DNA from: Blasia pusilla
Taxonomy: Eukaryota; Marchantiophyta; Marchantiopsida; Blasiales
DNA: 64,000 nt
Assembly: GCA_050084515.1 (NCBI GenBank)
Contig: CM114274.1
Location: forward strand, 31,248,001-31,312,000
Direction: 5' to 3'
Below, in pieces: positions 42,515-52,734 of this stretch. Each line of letters starts with the position of its first letter. Positions within the stretch are counted from its first letter, which is position 1. A model generated the notes under the pieces. It ran no database searches and was not told where the DNA came from. It saw only the letters and a program-made list of their open reading frames with translations. The position numbers were made by a program, and so were the translations under genes.

Positions 42515-45500
42515 TTAGGCAGTCCTGGGGTGCTGGAGGGACTCGAAGACGGAGACAGGCACACGCGGAGTGGGAATGGCCTCCAATGGAACAGCTCTGT
42601 TGAGGAGTGTTCCAAATTTTTCTGACATATCGAGATCCTGGGGCCTCATTTCTCCAGGAAGCTTCCAGTCGAAGCACTGAATCATCGCGGCAAGAGTGTG
42701 CTGCACCAAAATGAGGGCCAGGTTTTTCCCGGGACAAATCCTCCTCCCGGATCCGAAAGGGAGGAGCTCGAAATCCATCCCGTGAGGTTCGATAGATCCT
42801 GTTTTGAATCTTTCGGGCCAGAAGTCCAATGGCCTTTCCCAAATTCGTGGATTTCTGCCAATTGCATAGACATTCACAAAAGTCAAGGTTCCTGCCGGTA
42901 TGAAGTACCCATGGATTTCACAATCTTCCATCGAACGATGCGGTAACAGCAGGGGGGCCGCGGGATGGAGTCGGAAGACCTCCTTCACGATGGCGACAAG
43001 ATATTTCAGTTTAGGAATGTCCGATTCTTCCACCAATCGCTCGCGCCCCACCACCGTGTCTATCTCCTCTTGAGCTTTTTTCATCACTTCCGGGTGCCTC
43101 AAAAGGTCTGCGAGCGCCCACTCCAAGGTCCCGGCGGAAGTGTCTGTTCCCGCAAGGATCATGTTCTGTCAGTAAAAGACCACGCAAAAACACCGCAAGA
43201 GTCAGTCAAGATGTTAAAAGTGCTGGAAGGTAATACCGTTCTGAGCGATGAATCTTCCCAACGAGAAAACCGTACTTGCAGGTGACGGGTACGGTCTCTT
43301 CCAAGTTCCAAGTTCCAAGTTCCAAGTGGCGGCGACATCTCCTGACAAATTCACCTGCCTGGGCTCGGAAGTGTAACGAATTGAAAATGGTCGTCATCGG
43401 ACTGAACTGAGGTCAGAATTGACTTTTTTTATCGTGAAATGAAATTCTTTCAATGACTTGCTGCAAATTCTGCATGCCAATTCAAAATAAAAGAATTACA
43501 GTGATTCATTTCAAGTTTTGAAACCGCAGTGAAAAAATGTAACAGTCGTTGGGGCTCGTTTCCGACGTTTCAAACTAGAAATAAAACAACACCAAAAATA
43601 TGCACTCGTAACTCTGACCTCTCGTGGGAAACATCTTGCCCCTCAATTTATTTTTAGAAAAATTCCTATCCGATCTATCGTAAGTGCATACCTCTCGTTC
43701 CAGCCCGTCCTTATCATTTTTAGGTAGGCATGCAAATGTTACTAAGTATAAACGTGCCTTGCTGTTATGTTAAATTGTACACATGTCATCATCACATAAA
43801 CCAAAATGAACACGTATCAAAATCATTGGTTTGGTTTCCCAAATCAAATTATATTTTCTTAGCTCATAGTTTCATGTTTAATTTTTTGAAAAATATATTT
43901 CTTTCTCTCCGTGCAACAAGTATATTTTTAAAATGGTTAAAATTTAAAATAAATTATTGTTGCACGGAGAGAAAGAAACATATTTTTCTAAGGAAGAAAT
44001 ATTTCGTTATTTTAGAAATATTTGATTTTGAACAGAAATTTAAATTAAAAAAATAATAATAATGAAAAATTGAAGGTAAAATTGAATTTAATATTAGAAG
44101 GCAAAGAGGACGTAAATCAATTTCCCATCGGGTGGTGGAATTGGCGAAGGTTAAAACCAAGAGAGTAGGGATAGAATCCACCCATCCTAAAAAAATGGAG
44201 GGACCTCTTTGGGACGCAAAGAATAGAAAGTCCATCTCAATCCACCCATTATCTCTATGGAAAAATGGAGATAGACCCAGATGGGAAGGAACAAAGATGC
44301 ACTTCGATAAAAACGAGTGATGGAAAACCCATCGGAAGTACAAAAGAGGGGGACTCAAAGAGTCAAAACCTGAAGGCCACAACACGACCAGAAAAGGAAG
44401 AAGGGGGCATTCCCCCCTAACGACGAAACTCACCAACAGCAGAGACAATATCAGTAACAACAAGAGAGCTATGACTACTACTAAGTGGGCCTCAGACCCA
44501 GATGGGAAGGCAGGAAGGTAGTGTCTTAAGAACAGGGGCATGAAGAGGTATGGAGGGAATCAAATGGACAAAAATTGTGTCCGTTTGTCAAAGTTTGCAG
44601 GTTTCAGTCCATAGCCCAGGCCAAATTGGCGGCGAGTGATATCTCCCCGTAAGAAAGGAATTCTCGTTCTCACTAGTTACCACTCGGTTAAATCTGTGAT
44701 GTTGTGAAAGGGAATAACAGTGGAGGCCCGAGTGGGACAGCGCGGCCAGTTGGCGGGGAGAGGTGGTGATTGCGTTATATGGGGTGGGACGGGCGTGGCA
44801 AGCTGGAGTAGTACTGTCCATGTCCATCCCCCCGTGACTTCTGCCCGTCCCTACCACACCCACCGTGACTTGCACCCCTCTCCTCGCTCTGTCAGCAGAG
44901 GCATGTAACGCAGTCCCCTCCTCTCCCGGCCAGTAGGCGGGGAGAGGAGGGGATTGCGTTACATGCCCAACACCGCCATGCCGACTTTCGTCAGCACTGC
45001 CACTCTTGTGCCTGTCGCGTCGATATTGGCCGGGCGATCCGGTCCAAGATCGATCGAGCATCCGTGCGCAAATTTCAAACGCGCGGGGGTGAGATCCAAC
45101 ATCGCTGGACATGTTCGCATAAGGAAACACTTGCAAGTTTCCATCCAACCTAGGTACAAAAGTAACATTGTCTACGTTTCCGCAGTCCCCTAGTCAATTT
45201 ACAAGTTTAACTTCCTTCTTACGACTCCAAATCATGCACAACATCTTAAAGGTTCCGGACGGACTACAACTTCAAATCAAGTGGTCATTAGACTTTCCAT
45301 GCGACTCACGCTCAACCAAGTTCAAGCGAAATTTGCCTCCAGCGTACTCTCAGCTAAGAATTTTATCTGCCCTCCCTTTTGTGGTACTTCAAAAATCTTC
45401 GGTCGGAGTTCGAGGGTTAACGAGGATCACTTATTATCCTGCGATGGATGCAGAAACTCAGAAGGAACTTTCCGGGGTTAAGTATTTGAACTGTCACCTG

Positions 45501-47063
45501 ATTCTCGTGAAAAGCAGGGATCTACTTAACTCAAGCACGCAATCGTAAATCCAGGTAAATATTCTCGTCCGCGTCAGTGAGTGTTCATCTGTGCACCTGA
45601 TTCTGTTTAAAGGCAGGGATCTACTCAAGTCGAGCCTGCTGCTTGATGTCGTATGTCCAGATAAATATTTTCCTCCGTGACAGGCTGATATGCTTGAGGT
45701 GAAGTAATTGCCCACACCAAAGTCTTCGACAAAGAATGCTAAGGAGCATGAAGTAGACTTACCAGTAGCGCGTCTCTCATTTCACTTTGGGTGAGAAGTC
45801 GGCCACATTCGTCTCCCTGACTCGATAACATCAGCAGTACATCGATCAGATCCCTTAAGTTGTTTTCGTCGAACTGCTGGCGATGTTCCTCGAGGATGTC
45901 GTCGAAGAACTTATGAATTTTTCCCAAGCTCTCTTTCACAGCCTTTCTACCTCCCCCGAAATCGAAAGGTTTCAAAATAGGTATAAAGTCTCCAAGATCA
46001 AGCTCTCCTAAAAGCACGAAACACTCCGTAATCGTGTTCTGAAATTCGTAGGATTCTCTGGAAAGGTCTGCCTTGTCGCCGAAGTAGTTCCCATTGGCCA
46101 TCATGCGGGTAATATTGTTTGAAGTGAACCGAGAAAACTTGATTCTCATCGGCACTTGCTTTCCTGCTCGAGATTCGTCGAGTATTTTGAGCAAGAAAGA
46201 CTCGATCTGCTCCCTTCTCATGCCCTGTACCCAAACGGCCCTCGAGTTAGAAATCGTATCGGACGTGTTCGAAAGCATTTCGAAATTTGAGAGCACTCGA
46301 TGTAATAATTCAAGTACTATAGAACTTTAAATCGGAGAGGTAAATGGTCGGTCGCATTCTGAACAGTTCATGCTTCGATCTGGTCTCCCAGAATTACATA
46401 AATCAGCAATTTCAGACCATCCATATATGCTTATGCGGATGATTGTCGATCTGCCTTTTCCCGATCTAATGATTAACAATTCTGGACGCATTTGCACTCC
46501 AACTGAAAAGTGTGTAGGGTGATTGATCTGGGCGTGGCGATTGCAGATTTCCCTCATAATCTGACTGCCCCGCGATCTACATTTTGTCACAGCATTAAAG
46601 AACCGATCCACACCTGGAAACTGTCCAGTCGCTTCAGGTTCAGGAGCTCAGTCATGTACAGCTTCTTAAGGTGCCGCCAGTTTTGTCCGAACGGCATTGA
46701 CCCCATGAGCTGCGTGTTGGAAAGCGTCAGCTTTAGACCTTCCAGACGAGACGCAAAGACGACATCATAAGTCTTCAGAACCATTTTCGCAAGCTCCGGT
46801 GATGAAATTACAATAGCGGGAACAGAACCCATGCGCAAGGACATAAGTGGGCCGTACTTCTCCGACAGCTTCATGAAAAGGATCTGAGGGTTAGTCTCTC
46901 CGGCGAGCAGTGGTAGATTTCCCACCACAGGCCATGGCCATGGACCCGGAGGATTGCGACCCCGCCCCCTCGAAATCGCATACTTTCCCCCATAGAAGGT
47001 GACAATTAGCAGCACTATCACCGCCACCACAATCCCCGTAATCAATTCCCAACTTTCATCCAT
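42515..47063 (-). CDS. Cytochrome P450, A-type (CYP71-clan-like)
   Basis: This is a haem monooxygenase, probably anchored in the endoplasmic reticulum. Three exons on the minus strand join in phase 0: 47063-46614 (150 codons), 46224-45763 (154 codons) and 43165-42515 (217 codons with the stop), giving 520 residues, the normal length. An N-terminal membrane helix covers about residues 7-24, followed by a proline hinge PPGPWPWPVVGNL (38-50). The I-helix oxygen-activation motif AGTDTS is at 309-314, the K-helix ExxR (KEVFR) at 366-369, PERF at 421-424, and the haem-binding loop FGSGRRICPG at 441-450 with the Cys ligand at 448. All key residues are present, so it appears functional. Intron 1 is 389 bp; intron 2 (43166-45762) is 2.6 kb and filled with repeats and two hairpins. 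Family and substrate cannot be told by eye; plant specialised metabolism is likely. Confidence 0.9.
43299..43327. repeat. 7-bp tandem repeat close to the P450 exon 3
   Basis: Four copies of TTCCAAG run in tandem inside intron 2 of the P450 gene, about 130 bases from the exon 3 acceptor on the minus strand. Confidence 0.7.
43888..43989. repeat. Near-perfect 32-bp inverted repeat in P450 intron 2
   Basis: Arms at 43888-43919 and 43958-43989 match as reverse complements with one mismatch, including a perfect 22-bp core around CTCTCCGTGCAACAA. The loop is 38 AT-rich bases. It could be a tiny fold-back element or a small-RNA precursor within the intron. Confidence 0.8.
44300..44510. repeat. Dispersed repeat, copy in P450 intron 2
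   Basis: It shares GATGGAAAACCCAT, TACAAAAGAGGG and GACTACTACTAAGTGG with 47800-47965, in the same order and orientation. The two copies lie on either side of P450 exons 1 and 2. The family is not recognised. Confidence 0.5.
44902..44967. repeat. Second inverted repeat in P450 intron 2
   Basis: CATGTAACGCAGTCCCCTCC is followed after a short GC-rich loop by its near reverse complement, ending GATTGCGTTACATG. The arms are about 26 bases. A direct partial copy of the right arm (GGCGGGGAGAGG, ATTGCGTTA) occurs at about 44754-44782. Confidence 0.7.
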
Positions 47064-47799
47064 CTTCGTTCACCCGCCCAGCACTGATAGCCTTTTGTCC
47101 TAGGAAGCAATTGACCTGAGTCCGAACTCCTCGATCGCTATACGTTTAGTCGGCGAGATCTCTCCCACGCGACAACGTCGTTCGTTCCCTTTAATCCCCT
47201 CGTCGAACTCCAGAACTCTCACTGGTAATCTCCTGAGTCTGGTTTTTGGCTTGGATTTGTAGCTCGCTCGGCCTGAACTAATCGTGAGGAAAAGAAGATC
47301 TCTCTGACAACGAAGACTTTCCCAACGAGGAGTAGATTCCAGCTAGATGGGCCGGGTTCTCCCGGTCGAACAGGGTTTCTATCCCACGCTCGGCCAAACA
47401 AATGGACTGAGTTGTATGGCGTGGGTCCGAACTTTGTGCTTCGTGACGAAAGCACACTGTTTGACCGTTTGACTAGAACGTGCGGCGACGGATGGAGCAA
47501 GTTTGGGAGCAGTGCTCGGCAAGGATTTTGACGCATACCGGTACTTTCCGAGAGAGAGATCAAGGTAATCGGCAATTTCACCATTGTAGCCGGTTTTTCT
47601 TAAATTTAACAAAGAAAACCTACTTTTCACGTCGGAAAGTTTCCTAAAGTTTCAGATTTGAATCGGTAATCACACGTTTCTCAACCGGTTCTTGCCGAGC
47701 ATTGTTTGGGAGCCCTCACTCCGGATAGTCCAAGACTGTAGAGCATTTATTGCTCCCGTGTGGCCCGGGTTGGAGTGGCGGATTCTCGTCACGGATAAT
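47064..47799. other. Upstream region of the P450 gene
   Basis: This is the presumed promoter region for the minus-strand P450 gene. No motif can be named with confidence and no other gene is visible. Confidence 0.35.
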
Positions 47800-47965
47800 G
47801 AACTTCAATAAAAACTTTGGATGGAAAACCCATGAGAGATACAAAAGAGGGAGGCAAGGATAGAAAAAAACCGGCCCTCAAAATAGAAAAGGGGTCTTTC
47901 ATTCACCAAATAAAATAACACCTAGAGAACTATGGTTACTACTAAGTGGACCTCTAGCATTGGAG
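47800..47965. repeat. Dispersed repeat, second copy
   Basis: This is the partner of 44300-44510. The shared blocks are described there. Confidence 0.5.
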
Positions 47966-50118
47966 TTTTCAACAGTATGAAGCCAATTTGCCTGGGTATA
48001 TTACAAAGTTACGGAGATACGTTGCCTACAATAAAGAATCGTACTAGTTAAGGACAATCCATTTTTTGATCGGAAGTTATGGGCGCAATCTATAAGGAAC
48101 GAGTCAAACCACTCCCCCATAGTCATGTACATTTCAGAATTGTGTGCTCACGCCAACATTTCCCGGGTAACGGTTTCGCGGATGGCGGGGTTCTAATGTC
48201 GGGGTGCCGGGATGGTGATTTTACATGTTAGTGGCATGTACATAGCATGTATCGGGATGCAAGGATGACCAGCTCCATACATGGCACATACATGGTCGAT
48301 TTGAAATTCAAATCCAAGAGCATATAAATTGACCAAACCCTAAAGAGATAGCTACGTAACGTGAGTCGCAATTGAGAGGAGAGATCCGGTGTTTAAGAGA
48401 GAGAGGGTAGTGAGTTGTGCTCCAACACACAGAGGTCGACTTGGAGTGAAGGTGAATTGTGTGGCAACTCTGCTTCATTTGAAGAGGTCCAAGAAATTAT
48501 ATTCAACTTTCCATTAGTGAGCCTCATCAAGGATAAATTTTGTTGAGGATTCTCAATAATGGTGTTGGTGTTTTATGCACCACATATGAGAATGTTGCCC
48601 AAAGAATTGACCCCCAATTTTGAGTTTTGCGGAGATTTGTCGGAATGCTTTCCATGGCTGAGCGTTGCCGCCGTAGAGGGAGGTGAACGGGCTTCATCGT
48701 TGGATTTACCATTTAGACATCATGGAGGTGTTTATCAACATAGCCATCTCTCCTCTCATATTTCTCCACTACCACAACATAGGGAAGTGAGGTATGAATG
48801 AAGATGACCTTGATTGACGAGTTGCAAGAAATTTCATCCAACTTTCATTGGACAATGGGAATATTGAGTGAGCCTCAATATTCCTTAATGGCTATAAGGG
48901 ACTCACAATAAAGTTGTTGGTTTGTATTAGGGGCCTTGGCCATATGACCATGTCAGTTAAGAAGTACTACCCAATATTAAGTCAACAATGAAGTTACATC
49001 TGTCAAAATGCTGTCCATTTTGTAATATTGGTATTGTATCTACAACATCAATCAATATATATATATATATATATATGGTAGAAGAGTTTACATATGAGTG
49101 AATATTCTTATATTTTTTACATGCTCACTGACTTGGATGAAGAGATATTTTCTTCCTGTAATGTACAATAGTTTCAATTTTACAGTCATTTATTGAGTTC
49201 GATCCCCAAGAGGATCATTGTTTGATGAAAAGAGAGTTCGAAATTACAATTCTGTTGTAATAGTTGTATTTAAATGTGTATGATTTATATTCAATGTCTT
49301 ATCAATATATTGGGATCTTTCTTAGTACCAAGGTTTCTTTTCTCAATTCTCTCTAGTGGAGTTGACAGCATGCTCAAGTAGATTTCCTCTCAATATCAAG
49401 AAACCTCACAGAGACCTCAACATGAAAGCTGGCTTCTCCTACTTTCGGAACTCAATCCGTCTCTTGGCTGGCTACTCTCCGTCAAACAGATTTCCTACAA
49501 CTCTATGTTGATTATTCCATTGATGAGAAAGATTCTCCTGATTCACTCTTCACTCTGCAGACCCAAAAAGAATACTGAGACATAAGCATCGCACATCAGA
49601 ATGAAGGAATGATTGCTTTACTACTCCATCAAGAATGAGAAAGCTTCAAAAGGGTATAAAAGCTCGAGAGGCTACTACTCCCTTCCTCGGACCATTCCTA
49701 CAGCATAAGGACTTCGTAAGAGAATGATGATGATAACTACTTTCATGTTTCTTAAATACTCTCTGAAGTAGGAGTGATCCAAAGATTCGAAACGTTCTTG
49801 ATGAAGCTGGTGTCTCTTCAACATTTGTAACTACTTAGATTTATGGTGCTCTTTTCTTTTCCTACTATCCCTGTGAATCCGCAGAACAAAACTTTCATAA
49901 CTACCTATCTGATACAAAGAGTTGCGTCTTTTCCTATTCTAACTGTTCTAACTATGTGTCGCTTGAAATTACTGTCAATCTTAGCTTTGCTTTGTTGCTA
50001 AGTCTGGACCTCTTTTGTTTCGTTTGAGGACGAAGTTCTTTCTCTTGATCTGAAGACGAAGCGCTCCATTCTTGTTCCGCATGCTTCGTTCTTCGTGCCG
50101 TTCACGAGCAAACCAGTT
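47966..50118. other. Non-coding DNA with an AT microsatellite
   Basis: No gene is recognised. A perfect (AT)n run lies at about 49053-49076. Two similar segments, near 48487-48560 and 48826-48920, share AAGAAAT.. CAACTTTC.ATT and GTGAGCCTCA and may be pieces of one decayed repeat. Confidence 0.4.
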
Positions 50119-50170
50119 CATAGACAGAGCTTAACATAGTTTCACATAGACAGAGCTTAACATAGTTTCA
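50119..50170. repeat. 26-bp direct tandem duplication
   Basis: Two consecutive copies of CATAGACAGAGC followed by TTAACATAGTTTCA occur next to each other. Confidence 0.8.
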
Positions 50171-50443
50171 CAGAGCTTCGTTGTCCTTCCGGAGCTTCTT
50201 GCTGGGTCTTTAGACTTCATTATTGTATTCTCCTCTCCTCTCAGGCAAATCCTTGATTTTCCATCTCTTTGCCTTGTCCTTGGAGCTTCGTGACTCAATT
50301 TAATTTTACTCATTCCTCTCCATAATAATATATAATAATCAAAATCATAATGTATATACAAGTCTTCGTTGAATAAAAAGATGTATTTCTTCAAAAGTAC
50401 AAAATTGTGGGTATCACACTTCCCTTGTAGTGTTGCTAAACAA

Positions 50444-51840
50444 ATGTGGTCTTTTAGAAACCCGGTTTTGTTCTAATATGATTATTAACACTCTAGGACA
50501 TAATGTAATGGGAGTATAACTTAGGTTTTATTCTCTATGTCAACAATGTTTATGGCTTAGTGTTTAGGGTTTATGGGTTAAGGTTGAAGGTTTATATCTT
50601 AGGGTGGAGGGTTGAGGGTTTAGATTAATAACATTTCGCTATACTTCTTTAACTTAGTATGACACTTAGGGCTTAGGGTTTAGGGTTTATGGCTTAGGGT
50701 TTAGGGTTTTTGGCCAAGGGTTTAGGATTTATAGCCTAGGGTTAGGATTCATACCTTAGGTTTTAGGGTTTTTGGCTTATGTTCTAGGGTTTATGGTTTA
50801 TGACTTGGATTTAGGTTTGATGGCTTAGGACTAAGAGTTTATGGCTTAGGTTCTAGGGTTTAGGGTGTTTGGCTTAGGGTTTAGGGCTTAACACTAATTT
50901 CGACAAATGTGGTGTTTTAGAAAATCCGAATTTGTTCTAATATGATTATTAACACACTAGGACATAGTGTACTGGGAGTACCAGTAAGGTTTTACTCTCC
51001 ATGTCAACAATGTTTAGGAATTAGGGTTTAGGATTTACGGGTTAAGGTTTAAGGTTTATAGCTTGGGTATAAGGTTTATGTCTTAGGATGGAGGGTTAAG
51101 GGGTTAGATTAGTATCATTTCTCTATACTTCTTTAACTTAGTATTCACTTAGGACTTAGGGTTTATGGCTTAGGGTTTAGGGTTTATGGCATAGGGTTTT
51201 GGGTTTATGGTTTAGGTTTTAGGGTTTGTGGCTTATGTTCTAGGGTTTAGGTTGTTTAGCTTAGGTTTTAGGGTTTCTCTCTTATGTTCTAGGGTTTTGG
51301 GTTTTTGACTTAGGGTTTATGGGTTAAGGTTTAAGGTTTATGGTTTCGTGTGTAAGGTTTATATCTTTGGATGGAGGGCTGAGGGTTTAGATCAATAACA
51401 TTTCTCTATACTTCTTTAAGTTAGTATTCACTTAGGGTTTAGGGTTTAGGGTTTATAGGTTAGGGTTTATTCTAGGGTTAAGGGTTTACGGCTTAGGGCT
51501 TAGGGTTTATTGCTTAGGTTCTAGGGTGTTGGGTGTTTGGCTTAGGATTTAGGGTTTTTGGGTTTTTGGCTTAGGGGTTAGGTTTTAGGATTTTTGGCCC
51601 ACGGGTTAGGGTTTATAGGTTAAGGTTAGGGCTTTCGGCTTAGGATTTAGGGTGCATGGCTTAGGGTTTATGATTTATGGCTTAGGTCTTAGTGTTTAGG
51701 GTTGAGTATTTACGGTCTAGGCTTCAAGAAAGGGTTCTATAATTTTTTGGCTAGGGCTTAGTGTTTAGGGTGTAGACTTTAGGCTTAGTAATCCCTTAAG
51801 GCTTACGGTTTGAAGGGTTTAGGGTTTAGGGTTTAAGATA
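50444..51840. repeat. Degenerate telomere-like repeat array with higher-order units
   Basis: Dozens of TTTAGGG and variant units (TTATGGCTTAGGG, TTTAGGATTT) run in one orientation over 1.4 kb. A higher-order structure is visible: a longer unit starting TTTTAGAAA.CC and containing TTCTAATATGATTATTAACA occurs at about 50454 and again at about 50926 (475 bp apart). The distal part with CTATACTTCTTTAA occurs three times, near 50640, 51123 and 51407. The plant telomere repeat is TTTAGGG, so this is either an old interstitial telomeric insertion or a satellite derived from one. Confidence 0.8.
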
Positions 51841-52194
51841 AATGATCCATTCAAGGTTGGAAACCAAGAGGTTTTGGGACTTACTATAATATAGAGTGTA
51901 GTTTTACTTAGGGAAATCCGGTTTTCATCTAAAGTCCAAAGGGATGAATTAAACTACATGGTGCAAGTTGGAGCAAAATACTAAACAAGAAAATTTAAAA
52001 TGGGATGAACATGGAATTTGATTCCAATTGTGAAAGCTTCTACAAAACCATTTATTCAATAATCTCATACCATATGTAGAAATATAAAGAATCTTTATAA
52101 AATCAAGTGATGACTCTCAATAACATTATATTAAATTGTAATAAAGGCTTACAGTAATTATGTTGTTGTTACTAGTCATCTCTATTTTCTAGTA

Positions 52195-52560
52195 CTAGGT
52201 TAGTGCCAAAGTTATTCTAGAATTTATAAAATTAGTCAGGTGAGTGGGGATACTCACTAGTCCATCGTTTATTGCATATGTTGAATTAGCGAAAGATGCT
52301 ATAACCGAGTCATGTGGACACAACATTGGTTTTTCACTACTATTCTTCTCCCATTTTTTTACAACCCAATTTTGATATCTCCTACTTGGGGCTATGTTCC
52401 CTCTTCCGAATGTATTCAATGGCCACTAAAATGAATACTGAATGTTGAATTTGTATCTTCACCAACTCCAACTGGAACTTGTTCCATCCATATGGGATAT
52501 TTGTTTCTTTCTTGTCCTGGTCTAATTATGACAAAGTCTCCAACATTTAAATATACCAAT
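52195..52560 (-). pseudogene. Coding remnant with RPxQERNKYP motif, copy 1
   Basis: The minus strand has a FNTFGRGNIAPSRRYQNW-like stretch (frame 52419-52195). Before it, after a frame break, comes an RPGQERNKYPIW stretch. A second copy lies at 60403-60600. The residues look like the end of a small beta-rich (BAH-like) domain found in transposon-associated plant proteins, but I cannot name the family. Confidence 0.35.
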
Positions 52561-52734
52561 ATAACTTATGTTTCCTCTATTGATAACATATCAACTCTAG
52601 GCCTTAATCTAGTGGGTCCACAATAGTGATCTCGATTTGGAGGAATTCCACTTCCAAAGACAATAGGAACTTGAGTGTTCTGTTTGGTTAGAGGCCAAAA
52701 ATCTTCCAATGTCTGAGAGAGCGATGTTGGTGGT

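Noticed and set aside
43954-44541. A 195-codon minus-strand open frame in P450 intron 2
   Set aside because: The translation is Leu/Phe/Ser-rich low-complexity sequence that overlaps the hairpin arm and a dispersed repeat.
44588-45148. A 186-codon minus-strand open frame in P450 intron 2
   Set aside because: It covers a GC-rich repeat region with an inverted repeat, has no recognisable domain, and lies inside a well-supported intron.
49053-49076. AT dinucleotide run as a functional element
   Set aside because: It is an ordinary microsatellite with no associated structure.
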